A stretch of 29,324 bases of DNA from Pelargonium cotyledonis. Taxonomy: Eukaryota; Streptophyta; Magnoliopsida; Geraniales; Geraniaceae. This document shows positions 1-11,491 of the stretch, in pieces; positions within the stretch are counted from its first letter, which is position 1, and every line of letters starts with the position of its first letter. Location of the stretch: the NCBI GenBank assembly GCA_036897625.1, contig JAYMTA010000416.1, forward strand, positions 1 through 29,324, given 5' to 3'. A program made the position numbers and the translations under genes. The notes below the pieces were generated by a model, which did no database searches, was not told the DNA's origin, and saw only the letters and a program-made list of their open reading frames with translations.

Positions 1-250
1 ATAGAAACATAATTTCATGATTAAAAAAAACTAGAAAATAAATAAGAATGAAATGGATTAGGGGCAAATTTGTCAAATTCATATAAATCAAAATTAGTGG
101 GGTGGAAGCAGTCATTTAGGATGTGGAAATAGGCATTCCCTTTACAAAAATGTATCAAAATTTCAATTTAGTAATCAAATATTTTTTTAATGCATTTTAT
201 AACCAATTTTATTTTAAATATATTATAATGTCACAATAAATAATTTTAAT

Positions 251-278
251 CCGTGCAATGCACGGGGTCTTATCCTAG
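251..278 (+). mobile_element. Helitron-like 3' terminus
   Basis: A near-perfect hairpin (CCGTGCA, one-base loop, TGCACGG, 251-265) is followed nine bases later by CTAG (275-278) and then T. A short GC-rich hairpin about 10 bases before CTRR, with insertion next to T, is the standard 3' end of plant Helitrons. The AT-rich sequence from base 1 would be the body of a non-autonomous copy whose 5' TC end lies outside the window. No Rep/helicase coding is present. Confidence 0.6.
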
Positions 279-355
279 TTGTATGTTATTTGTACAAAAT
301 TATACAATAAGTGAATACTAATTTTTCTCTTCTCTAGAATTCAAGTAAGCATGAG

Positions 356-537
356 TTTTTTTTTTCTTTTTATAAGCGACAGGACATTATACTCGAAGTA
401 ACGATATTTCTCACTTCCCAAAGGGAGCGTCACCCTAATCCCATCCCACAAATCTCACCACGTAATGTCGACAAGAAGGTTAACCTGAAACCTCAAAAGA
501 AATTTAAAGTGGTATTAACCACTTGGCTAACATGTGT
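356..537 (-). mobile_element. tRNA-derived SINE, antisense
   Basis: Read on the minus strand, this 180-bp stretch has a box A-like motif TTAGCCAAGTGG (within 515-530), a degraded box B (GGTTAACCTT, near 478-487, resembling GGTTCGAACC with two bases lost), a tRNA-unrelated body, and an A-rich tail (the T-run at 356-365 on the plus strand). That order is the layout of plant tRNA-derived SINEs. No clear target-site duplication was found. The family is not identified. Confidence 0.5.
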
Positions 538-1058
538 TGGAAAACGATTTAGAATTATGAGTAATCAGATCAGTGAATTTAGAATTATTGGAAAACGGGT
601 TTTAATAAAATTGTCAAAATAGTTGTAAATTTGATGTGTAACAGTGTAAGCTTCAGTTGATTTTGTTTTTCCATTTTGCTAACAATTGGAATTACAAGTA
701 TTTGCATATAAAAACTTTAAAACCATGTTCATGTCCTTTTGGATTTTCTTGATGAGTCTTATGCAGTTAATTTTGGCTTAACTTTTTCTTTTTACTTGTA
801 AAATTGTTCCATCTAGATCAAATATGAGTTCTTTTAAAAGTGTAACTTTATTTTACTCTTCTAACTGTAAATTTGAAATAGTGAATCTTAATTGTTTTTT
901 CTTTGCTATACTTATTAGTTATAATTTGGAAAAATTAATAATCAAGTGACATGTTTACTAAATTCACAATATATTTTAAACAGAAAAAATTCATTTACTA
1001 ATTCAAAAAAATATGACATCATATAAAACACAAATGTACTTACATGTTACCAATAGTA

Positions 1059-1090
1059 ACCCGAGCAACGCCGTTGGGTCAAAGAACTAG
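1059..1090 (+). mobile_element. Helitron-like 3' terminus (degraded)
   Basis: The stretch starts ACC, has a CAACG/CGTTG stem and closes with GGGT (1059-1079). It is followed after seven bases by CTAG (1087-1090) and T, the layout of a Helitron 3' end. The hairpin carries an unpaired CGAG bulge, so the element is old. Its 5' end was not located. Confidence 0.4.
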
Positions 1091-1147
1091 TAAATTCAAT
1101 ATATTCTTTAATCTATGTTAACAATACTATTTATAGTTTGTTTATAA

Positions 1148-1474
1148 CTAGTTTATATACCCGTGCGATGCTCGAGTATTTTTAACGAATTTAATAATTA
1201 ATAAATTTTAACAAATACGTTTGATTAATGAATAATTTTATATAATAAATTAAAATAGTTGTAATAATGGTATATATATTTAAATTTATAAAATTAAACT
1301 TTTATTATAACTCCAACTTTCTATTAATTATGATTTACTTATCTTATTCTATATTTTGGCTGATTTTATAATTATGTAAAAATATGTGTCAAAACTAAAA
1401 ATTTGATAACGTGGCGCTCTAATACGCATTATAAACATATTTTTTATCCGGCTTTTATAATATGTGTGTATAGA
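1148..1474 (-). mobile_element. Possible short non-autonomous Helitron, antisense
   Basis: On the minus strand the sequence ends with a degraded hairpin (1159-1177, ACCCGTGCGATGCTCGAGT on plus) followed by CTAG (1151-1148) and T. A candidate 5' end beginning TCTATACAC lies at 1474 after an A, which fits A/T insertion. The body is AT-rich and non-coding. The 3' end is reasonably supported. The 5' end is a guess based only on TC and its flank. Confidence 0.35.
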
Positions 1475-1883
1475 TACTTATTTTATAGTAATAGAAATGA
1501 ACCACTAGTAAGTTATAATTAGACATATTTTTGCTTTTATTTTCATGGTCCGTTACGTTTTTGTTTCGAGATTTTCTTTATCCTTTAACAAATAATCAGA
1601 CAGCACATGTAATTAACAAAAATTCACAAAAACTATATTTATAGGTACCCATTAATTTGAAATTTAATTAGAGCAGTCGGGTTGTATGAATTATTCATAT
1701 TCATATTCATATTCGGGTCGAAACCTTAACACCAATGTATATGGAATGAAGAGCAAGTAACTTGCGTTGAACGATTTGGAATCGTCAAAAGATGAAACGA
1801 GGTCGCGTAAAACTAAAGGAATTGACATTGCATCTGTTTGTTGTCGGTACCTGCTACTGCTAGAGCTACCACAGTTGGGGTGG

Positions 1884-1891
1884 TGACGTCA
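1884..1891. promoter_or_regulatory. TGACGTCA bZIP palindrome beside the TLC gene start
   Basis: A perfect 8-bp TGACGTCA palindrome lies 3 bases upstream of the inferred ATG at 1895. This is the classic C-box/TGA element bound by plant bZIP factors. Its position within the transcribed leader is unusual, so function is not certain. Confidence 0.4.
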
Positions 1892-1894
1892 TCA

Positions 1895-4800
1895 ATGGCG
1901 AGAGGCAGCTCCCGTAATCGGAACCTCAAACAGGCTGGGGCCTTTTTTCTCGCCCTCTGCTTCTCTGGCTCGTCTCTCCCCTCTTCGAAATCGCCTTCAA
2001 CAACCGCCTCCAGCTCCTCTGGGTCGTCGCTGGCTCTCTCTTCTACCAATCCGCCAACTGCATCGTCCGATACTTCCTCTCTCGCGACCCTCTCTTCGTC
2101 AACACCTCCGTCTCTCTCCTCCACTCCACTGTCACTTCTTTTTCGGGTAAGCTTTCCTTTTTCTATTGCAACTATGTTTTGGGTGATAATGGTTGCTCTT
2201 TTTTATTCTTAATTTTATGGGTTTTTTTTTTTAATACTTATTTAGCTGTGGATTTTGTTTTTGTCCGGCTCAATTATTTTCTATTTGTTGAATTGTTCTC
2301 TGGTGTTAAATTATTTCTTTTCCCTGGAAATGTGGAAGGTTCTTAGTGTTAGGGCAGTCGTTTTACTTTAGTTTGATTTTGAATTTTGTCTGGAAGAGTT
2401 AGAACTTAGAAGTTTGTTCATGGGAGTTTGTTTGATAAACATATAAGAAGTTAATCTTTGTAATTATGTCCACTGAAATGATAATATATACCTTCCCCAT
2501 GTAAAAACAGTCTTGAGGTAAAAAATTTGAGAACTATATATATGATGTGTCTCTTTGAGATGGATGTTAGTGGAAGATCTAAGTGTGCCTGAGAATCTGC
2601 CTCGAACGTGAGAATAATAATCTACCACGATGATCTGAGTCAAGTCTTGTTAGGAAGAATTTTGTAGAGAGGAAGTGTCAATGTAAATTATGAGATTCCC
2701 TCCTATTAGGAAGAGGTTATTTATATTTACAAATCAAGCTTGTAATGTGGTGTTGTATGATTGAACGAAGTGAGGTCAACTTTGGGACCCATTTTGTTGC
2801 TTGGGGTCCTAGCTTCTAGAATGCGCCATTTGTGGGACCGGGTGTGTTCTAAAACCTCCTCGTGCCCTTAAAGTATCGCAGGGTGAAGAGGAGCCTCTAG
2901 AAGGATCTTCCATTTCGGATAGCGTTTTAGTGTCCCTTTATAATTTTGGAACCTTCCTATGGCCTTCAAGTATTACGGGGTGGAGTGGAGGCCCTGGAAG
3001 CGCCTACGGTTCTTGATAACGTCCTAGTATTCTAGTAAGGCGGGGAGCATTAGGAATGCAAGAGATTCTCTCGATGGCCAAGTAGCCTATGGTCGCCTTG
3101 GAAAGGTAGGAGGTTCCTCTTGGAGGAGAGGCACTGAACTTGGTGTTTGGAAGGTTCTCATGAGATGGAGGACCTTACATGGTTTTCGGAGGTTAGATGC
3201 ATTATTGAGCTTTCCATGAGATTGGGTGCTTCATTGTTCTTGAGCGGAGGAGGGTCCTCTTGTACTTGTGTGACATTTTACAGGATCATGTTCTGTAAGA
3301 TATTCCTTTTAAATATTGATTCTCACCTTTGAGTGTCTTAATCTGCACTATGAAGAAAGTAGTCGGGTGAAGAATTTATACAGTGATATCTTGATGTTCT
3401 TTACATTTATTAAATATGGGTGAAAAGATAATGGAAACTTTATCTGCACTATGATCATGTTCTTTTCATGTACTTGTGTGACATTTTATAGGATCATGTT
3501 CTATAAGATATTCCTTTTAAATAATGATTCTCACCTTTGAGTGTCTTAATCTGGATTATGAAGAAAGTAGTCGGGTGAAGAATTTATACAGTGATATCTT
3601 GGTGTTCTTTACATATATTAAATATGGGTGAAAAGATAATGGAAACTTTAATCACTGTTGTTACAGTATATCAAAATTTTCTTTTAACCCATTCCAGCTA
3701 CTGTTTGCATATTTTGAAAAGAGATGTAGTTGATCAAATCAGATGCAGAATCGAATATTCTCTCCTAGTTATTTTGGCTTCTCAAACATAGTTAAGCTCT
3801 ATTGAAGATAGCAACTGTATTGGCAATTTACTGAAATGGATATGACAATTGGTGTTCAGTGTTCACAGTTACCTGTGCTGAGCCGTTTAGAATATAAACA
3901 TAAGCATATATGTGTTTTTTTTTCACTCAAATGGAAACCCAACAGGCCAAGCTACACAGCAGTGGTGACTCTCCCCTTCCCCATAATCTTTCCCCACCGA
4001 CCCAATACAAACAAAAGCTGTGTTAGAGAACCAACTCAATTAAATGCTTAAGATAATAGTGGAAGTCCTTATTTATTCTTTTAATATTACATTCCAACAA
4101 GTTTTATTGCCAAACAAAGGGGTATTTTTACACTTTCTATTGATATGCTATCTTATACATGGCCTTACAAGTTTTTTTTTTCCTCGCTCTTTTATGCATT
4201 GGTTGGGGTTTTCTACCAACTTGGCTTAATATTATGTTGCCTTTTGTCCTTTGAGAACTTTGTGTCTTGTTTATCCTGAAACATACATCTCCTTCTCTGC
4301 AGTGATTTTTGTTTTAGCCAGTCAGTGGATAACAAATGGCCCAGACCAGATGTTTGAGCACTCTGAATTGTTTGGAGGTACTTGGCCATGGGCATACCAA
4401 GCTTTGTGCTTGTCATGTGGTTATTTTGCATATGATCAATGGGATATGCTGCATTACAGATTATACAGTGGCTGGATTCCTTCTATTCTAGTGCACCATC
4501 TGGTACTCCTTATATGCTTCACACTTGCCCTGTATCGCAATGTTACTATCAACTATCTGATTCTCACTCTCATCTGCGAGGTATGTCTCTGTAGAGAATA
4601 TGAAGTACTATTGTTAATTTGATCTAGAATATAAGCCTTTATATAGGGTATTACAAGAGTTGACTTAAAACTAAATAGAAATGACCTAGGTTAAGGCTTA
4701 ATTTATGGTGCTTATTGAACTATTCAAAATGAAGCAAGTGGGTGATAGAGTCCCACATTGGATAAATATAAAGTGAATGAGTTACATATTATGGTGGAAG

Positions 4801-5827
4801 TGAAACCCTTCTAACAAGATTGATCTTTTTAAGTATGGGCAGCTCAAACTATGTGTAGCCAATATTGAAATTTGACATGGTATCAAAGCTTGTTATAATA
4901 CTATATCTTGGGAGTCAAGATATCTCAACTGTCTATATTCTAGAAAGTTGTGTTGGTTTTTTATCCACTCTTCATTTTTTTTCTTCCATACTTCCAACTT
5001 CCTCTTTTTGTTTATTTGTTGCAAAGTTTCATTATTTAGAAAAAATGTGTCCACATTCTCTTATCCTTCTATAGACTTAACCGAACAAAGATTGAAGTAA
5101 TAATTTAGAAATAAGAGCAGATGTGGTTGGTTCTCAACCTTCCTTTTGTGAAACGTACACCACTTGGGCAGAGTTTCTGCATCTTAGTTCTTGATCTTTA
5201 GGTTGATCAGTTTTGAAATAGAACTGTTACATTGTACTCCAGTATGCAACTTTATATAATGTATGAGGCATTAACTTGGGGGTAGGGGTGTGTACTAATG
5301 TAATTTAACATAATGTGTCTTATCTAAGACTATCTGTTAGTCCTATTGAGTCAATTATCTTGGTTTGATTTAGAGACTAGCTTTAAATGTTGACCCTAAC
5401 TTCCCAACCGGCCTATTTGTGTCGGGATCATTTTCACAAAAACCAAAAACATTTATCTGTTACCGATGCCAATACTGTTTTTCAATCCTAATAACCACCT
5501 TTTGTTGTGCAGCTGCATTCCATCTTTCTGCATATAAGGAAAGTTAGGCGAATGGCCGGTGTTCGTGATGCCAAGAGCATAATTGTAAAAGTTGAATGGG
5601 TCCTCAATTGGATCACCTTTACCTTTGCAAGATCTGCATCACATGTTCTCATCACCGTCAAGCTAATCAGGGATGCTCACAAGTTTGAGAGAGGCGTCGA
5701 GCTGCCACTTGCCCTGTTGGGGATGGCCGGAATGAATTCGCTTAATCTTTTTCTTGGCATTGATCTTTTCAGCACATTTAGGAGGGAGAGGAATCCCGAA
5801 CGGCATCATCATAATCATAGCGAATGA
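1895..5827 (+). CDS. TLC-domain multi-pass membrane protein (three exons; exon 1 frameshifted)
   Basis: Exons are 1895-2146, 4303-4580 and 5513-5827 (TGA), with donors GTAAGC and GTATGT and acceptors TGCAG. Exon 1 ends after one codon base, which joins TG in exon 2 to give Val; exon 2 to exon 3 is phase 0. The product would be about 281 residues with several hydrophobic segments. Recognisable parts are YFAYDQWDMLHYRLYSGW, the His pair in ILVHHLVLL and the exon 3 core MAGVRDAKS, typical of plant TLC (TRAM/LAG1/CLN8, TMEM56-like) proteins of internal membranes; substrate unknown. The tail is His-rich (HHHNHSE). The frame encoding LFSRPLLLWLVSP through LLHSTVTSFS has a TAA at 1915 and no ATG. 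The only good start, ATG 1895 (MARGSSRNRNLKQAG), is in another frame. The two join if the T6 run at 1943-1948 were T7. This may be a sequence error or a real lesion. Confidence 0.85.
2147..4302 (+). other. Intron 1 of the TLC gene
   Basis: A 2.16-kb intron (GTAAGC to CTGCAG) with no supported gene inside. It holds a 182-bp tandem duplication (listed separately). Short open frames in it have no family resemblance and are not called. Intron 2 (4581-5512) is likewise AT-rich and featureless. Confidence 0.8.
3261..3650. repeat. 182-bp direct duplication in intron 1 of the TLC gene
   Basis: Copy 1 is 3261-3442 and copy 2 is 3469-3650, offset 208 bp, differing at only a handful of positions. Both start TGTACTTGTGTGACATTTTA and end GATAATGGAAACTTTA. 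The 26-bp spacer repeats TCTGCACTATGA from inside copy 1, suggesting a slipped tandem duplication. The high identity indicates a recent event. Confidence 0.9.
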
Positions 5828-6359
5828 TCAAGAAAGTTAAGGTGTACTAGAACATTCTACTGTATTTTAAATTCTGTCATCTTTTCATTAGCATGAATAG
5901 GAAGTTAACATTCACAGAGATTGTAAACCTTACTGAAAATAGAATCATGTAATGTAAATTATTTGGTATTAGCTTATGAAAACAGTTTCTCATATCAGAT
6001 TCAGTGAATATTGTCATTGTGTAGAACATTCATCACTTGCTTTACATCTCTGATTCTCAAGTAAAGTATTCTTTAGAGTTCAGACCAATGGTATTTATGA
6101 GAAATATGTTTCTTGCCTGAAAAAAAAAAAAAAAAAAAAAAAACCCCTTGATACACTATGCAAAAACACAAGGATAACATATAAACTTGAGAACTTGCTC
6201 AAACTAAAAAATAAAATAAAATAATCCTACCTCCAATCCAACCCTTGAAATGTGAAGTATATGTAAACTCAATAGCTACCAACTAAACTGTATTCAATCA
6301 GGAGTTGAATTTCGTGTTTCACAACTCACACACCAAAAAAGAATATCCTACAGTCATCA
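5828..6359. other. Convergent 3' region with A24 tract
   Basis: This 0.5-kb gap separates the stops of the TLC gene (+) and the FPP gene (-) and must hold both 3' UTRs and poly(A) sites. No canonical AATAAA is evident for the plus gene; TGTAAA-type far-upstream motifs occur near 5923 and 5954. A 24-base A homopolymer spans 6120-6143. Confidence 0.6.
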
Positions 6360-9300
6360 CTAAATTTCTAAATGAATCCCACTTTTGCTTCGAGTAAAAA
6401 ACTTTGCGAACCCGCTTCGGTTTTTGTCAGAGCCGGAATGATTTAATGGTACTGCAGATGAAGTTGACGAAGATGATGACGGTGGTGAGTTTTTATCATT
6501 TTTGTTAACTGAGGCACCCGAATTCTCACTGGCTATTCTTGATGCATCTGAACCTCTTTTGGGTGAGAATGTTTCGTTACTATGCAACCTCCATTCTCCT
6601 TCATCTCCAGAAACCAGTGATTCTTTACCAGAAATTTCAGGTAAGCTTGGTGGAGTGTCAATCAGAAAATCTTCCAGAGTCGCAAGCGATTTCAACTGAT
6701 TTCCAAGGGACGCTATTGTTTTCTGACATTCTGCAAGCTTTCCTGCAGCCACAGCTAGTTCCTCCTGCCAGACAGATTACATGTTTTAAAGCAATGATGC
6801 AAGTGTACAATAAAACATAGTGAACTAGAATCAAAGTAGACAATTTGGAAAAAGAATGTGATGTAGAGACCAACCTGCTTTATCTTCCTTTCACCATTCG
6901 AGTTTTCAACCGTTTCTTGTTGCTTTCTTGCCAGCTCTTCCTCCAATTCACGACACTTTGATGCAATCTCTTCTGACAAAGCTCTTTCCTTTTGAATTTC
7001 AGTTTCTAATGTGTCTACCTTAGCACACATTGTCCGAGTTTCAGTTTCCATACCAATAAGTTGAGACTCACTAGATTGCTTTGATTCATTTGCCATTTGC
7101 AGCTCCCTCTGCAGATCGTCCAACTTCATTTCAACCTCCGCCAATTTCTGTTGTGAAGACTCAATACAAGCTTGACTTTTGTTTAGTGCCATGTCCAGTT
7201 CAACTTTCTCAGACTCAACCTTTTGTAGTTCCTTTTCCAACTCAGCAGCCTGATGTGCCATAGCTTCCAGTTCATCTTTCTCAATTTCATACTGTTTTAG
7301 CTTCTCTTCCATTTCAGCCTTCTCAGCTTCAACCTTAAGTAGTTTTTCTTCCAAGTCAGCTGCCCGATACGCCATAGCTTCCAATTCAGTTTTCTCAGCT
7401 TCAACCTCCTGTAACTTCTCCTCCAATTCAGATATCCGATATGTCATGGCTTCAAGTTCAGTTCTCAGAGAACTTTCCTCAATACAGGTTTGTTTGACAA
7501 CAGTTTTGGAATCAAGGCTACGACTTCCATTCTGAGGCTCAGGCAAAGCAGCAAGGCGCTCCATTTCAAGGAAGTCATCCATGAGGTCAATTTCAATGGA
7601 TGAAGCAGTGATATTTCTACTAACCGCCTTTTCATTCTTGAACTGGTCAAGCTCGGCAATAAGAGCTGACGCCCATGAGTCCGCACAACTTGGCTCGTAC
7701 CTAATTGGCTCTGAATTACTCATTTTGCGAGTATCAGAATCCACCATAATCAGCTGCTCCCCACTGTCTGATTGACTATCTGTGAGAGAATCAACATAAA
7801 TTGAGGAAGCGGCTGTAGATTTACAAGCTGTGATTTTTAGCTTTCGGCACTCTGCTTCAAGCTTTGCCACCTTCTTAATGCTCTCTAAATGTTGCTTGCT
7901 GGCTGTTTCAGCTGCTTGAGTACTCAAGTCCCTCTCAATTGTCCTGATTTCTAACTCCTCAGATAGTGAATGGAGCTCAAGTTTGAGGGCCGATTTTTCT
8001 CTTTCCAAAGATTCAAGCTTGTGGAAGAGATCAGGATCAGCATGACTAGTAGCTTCAGAATTTCTTTGGAGCTCAAGAAGTTGGGTCTCGAGTTCAGATT
8101 TAGTTGTTTCCCATTCAAGAGTTTTCTTCAGCACAGCATCGGTGATCTTCTGCTCCTGCTCCTCTCTTGCTTGCCTTAGTTGCCTAACGCATTCCTTTAG
8201 CGCCCCATCAACATGGCTTAGCCTATCTTCCAGTGCTGAATTCCGCTCAACTGCATCCACAATTTGCTGCTTCAATGCCACCGCTTCATTTTCAGCCTTT
8301 TCCCAACCTAAATTTAATTGAAAAATATACAGAGATGAAAAAAGGGAAATGGAAAATAGTAAAAGGTCCTAGTTTATACTAGAAGTTGTATATTTTCCTC
8401 AACAAATATGTTTACTCTTTAGTACTGAATTTTTAATTTTCTGTCTCACTTTCCCTTTTCAGAGGAAAAATAAACCAAGTTGCAACAACAAAGAACATTA
8501 GGAATCCTGGTAGGAAGGATTTTGTCATGGAAACTTTCCAATTTGCATGAATCCTAAGACAGAACATATAATAGGGACAAACCCTGGTCATCTAAGCAGA
8601 AAAGTGTCAAGAACATATGAGTATGCACATTAATACACGAGCATTACCTGCGACAGCTTCTTCAGCAACCTTAGCGTGCTGCTTGACCAAGTCATCTTTG
8701 GCACTAACGTTAACCAGAGCAGCTGATAATTTCTCTTTCAGTCTTCTCATGGTGTCATTAACATCTTCAGCACTGTCCACAGCTTTTGATGTGACTTCAG
8801 GAGATTGAGCGTTACAATTAGGAGATGCCTTGAAAGACTCCTGCATAAAAATGATAGAATGGATCAAACCAAATGTAAGTGGTGCACCAGTCAACTATCT
8901 GGTTATATTGCAAAAGATCCAGTTTTCATGTGATTATCTTTCCACATTCAACAGATTTCCTGTACATTCATTTTATAGTTCTTAGAGAGCACAATGTCGG
9001 TACCAGTTGGCTACATATCTTGACTAATGACTATTGACTATCTTACAATACCATATAATCCTGTAGGGGTTATTATGACTTTGCTAATCCATTGCCATAC
9101 CACAGCTAAAGTATATGCATTAATGGGGTCTTCAGCATAATATTTACAACATTTGCCCAGCCTAAAGTGCCGATAATCTGTACTATTATGTACATTAGAC
9201 AATGAGAAGCGACTTAAGAGCACACTATCATGTGCTCAATTATGTATGGCTAATCTCCCTCCCTTTAACTCTACAAGGAACTTCCCTGATCATACATATC

Positions 9301-10520
9301 ATTCTCCTTTCAAAGGAGTCCTTTGTATACACCAAATTCACTTATATGTGCACCAATTACATGGCTTCCTAATTATAACTTCTGACTGTTTAATAAAAAT
9401 AAGAAGAAATGACAAAGAGGAAAAAAGGATGAATCTCCTCAAGTAATACCGCAATGACAACTCTCTTTAAACAAGCAATGACTTGCCCGAATGATGCCCA
9501 CATAAAATTACCAAACCATTTTTTCCATTTACCAACATTCAGGATTGCTTTCTAATCGTTTAAGATGGTAACAGATTTTTTATTTAGATAAACAGACAGA
9601 ATATGAAATCAAAGTTTATACAGTTATCATTAGAAACTTTGAAGGAGCAATGATACAAGAGAAAAAGCAATAATGAAAAAGCAAACCCTTTATTTGACGT
9701 TTGGAACTTGAAAAGTTGAAGGGAAAGAGAAACAATATGAAAAAAGTTAGTTAGGATGTAAAGGGCTACTTTGAATCATAATTTTGTAAAATGAGGGGAA
9801 TTTTAAAACAGAAGGTAATAATTTCAATTAAATGACTACTTTCTAAACTAATATTTCACTCCTACTTTTCCCTCGAATTTTCCCATAAAAAGTCATAGCA
9901 TTAAAGATAAAAACTACACTTGTCAGCAAGGATGGGGATACTATCAATTGTCATAGCAGATCAACCAGTAACATAGCTTTACAGAACTTTATATGGAAGA
10001 CCATGACACTGTAGACTTATGTTCTTGTATCTGAACATGTTCAGATACATAAAAGGTTAGAATGAACGGAATTTGTTATTCAGATCTGTAATTGCAGAAG
10101 TTATTCATATTTCATTTATAGAACATTTTTTCAGAATTGAATGTTGAAGGCGGAGCAAAACCTAGAACGTTAAGAATCATCAAACCCCCAAGGTTTCACT
10201 TAATTCAAAACCTAAGCAACTAAAAGGTGTAGAACAAGCATAGAGCAACTGTCCTGGAGAGTGGAGGTAAAGAGGCTTGTATGTATACATTCTTGATAGT
10301 TTAGAGAACATTTAGCCAGCATTGGATGCGTGAAGGATTAGAAAACACGCAAGCTTTAAAGTGAAAATGTGAGCAAGATTGATATGGGAAAGGTTCATCC
10401 ATGTACCTGATCATCGGAATTTCGCTCTGAATGTGAAGATATGGACTCTGAACTTTCAGTTTCACCAGGGCTCTTATCCCCAGACTTCTTCTTCCATAAC
10501 CATTTTCTTTTCTCCATCAT
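6360..10520 (-). CDS. FPP: Filament-like plant protein (FPP, DUF869 coiled coil)
   Basis: Four coding exons on the minus strand: 10520-10407, 8840-8648, 8307-6875 and 6764-6360 (TAG). All introns are GT-AG with consistent phases (0, 1, 0), giving about 713 residues. Two in-frame ATGs abut (10520 and 10517); the second gives [19 protein letters not shown], the usual FPP amino end. Hallmarks in order are [51 protein letters not shown], then a long coiled coil with a 24-residue repeat, [13 protein letters not shown], the [12 protein letters not shown] motif, a Ser-rich linker and the tail [11 protein letters not shown]. FPPs are plant-specific long coiled-coil proteins; a tomato member binds MAF1, a nuclear-envelope-associated protein. 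This copy is intact, shorter than the roughly 900-1050-residue members and near the size of the short subgroup. The exact paralogue is not assigned. Confidence 0.93.
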
Positions 10521-11453
10521 AAAGTCCAATTATCTCACTGAAACTAGCAAGTTACTGTCTGTTCATCTGCAGGCACATTCAAAACATAGCTCAGCTTTCA
10601 AAACTCAATCTTCTTCTATACTGAAAGATACTCAAAAGTAAAAACCATAAACTGAATACCCCAGAGCAATTTCAGTAAGTATAAACAACTTAACCCAAAA
10701 CAATGTGACCCATTCCCTTGATATGACAGAAAAAATATATACACCCTCTTTAACAGTCTCTGACATTGAACAGAAAGAAGACTTAGCTTATCAATCTCCA
10801 AACTTTGCTTCAAATCTAAGCACTAACCATCCAATCTCAATAACAAAGAATGAAACTTTAAGCACCTAAATAGCTTGAAAAAGAGAAAACATACTCACCT
10901 ACACATTTTATGATACATGTAGTAGACAAAGCGATTGCCACTCCAACAACACCACCAAATGCCCTGAAACAGCAATCTAGTATGAATCAACAAAGACCCA
11001 TTTCTTAAATCACAAAATGGGAGCTACCCATCTGATGAAAACCAATGAAATCCTCAAAATGATCCACAAAACATCCGAATGAATGAAACAGTAGGAGGAG
11101 GGTAAAAAAAAATGGTTCGTAGAAATGCAAAGACCACGAACACCCAACAGAATAGATCCCAACATCAATGACCCATCAAATCTAAAAACAGCAACAAACT
11201 CCCAACTTTCCCCAAAAATTAATGGAAAAGGAAGTAGATTGACATTTAAATAACACAATAAAAAATTAGAAACAGCAGGACCCAGATTAAAAAAAAATAC
11301 CTTTGACTGGGCAGCCGAGCAAGAAGTGGATCAGATGGAACCCAGAAGTAGATGAGAAGCAAAACCAAAGATGGTCTCAGAAATCAAATGGAAATACAAA
11401 TAAAATAAGGTAGTGGAATGTCATGAGAGTAGCGGCAGCGGCTGCAAGATAAT

Positions 11454-11491
<38 letters not shown>

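Noticed and set aside
477..530. Functional tRNA gene suggested by box A and box B motifs
   Set aside because: No cloverleaf can be formed and box B is damaged; layout and A-rich tail fit a SINE.
1813..2124. 103-codon antisense open frame opposite TLC exon 1
   Set aside because: Acidic low-complexity translation produced by the GC/CT-rich exon on the other strand; the splice-consistent TLC frame explains the region.
1943..2212. Long plus-strand frame continuing from ATG 1895 past the T tract
   Set aside because: Its Ser/Thr-rich text after the T tract is the wrong frame; the neighbouring frame gives conserved TLC sequence and correct splicing.
6502..8179. Plus-strand open frames opposite the FPP coding exons
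   Set aside because: Mirror frames of the minus-strand coiled-coil exons; none has a recognisable domain.
10899..10963. Hydrophobic peptide in the 65-base leader exon of FPP as a coding transmembrane exon
   Set aside because: No in-frame ATG upstream connects it to the FPP frame; the canonical FPP start lies in the later exon, so it is treated as leader.
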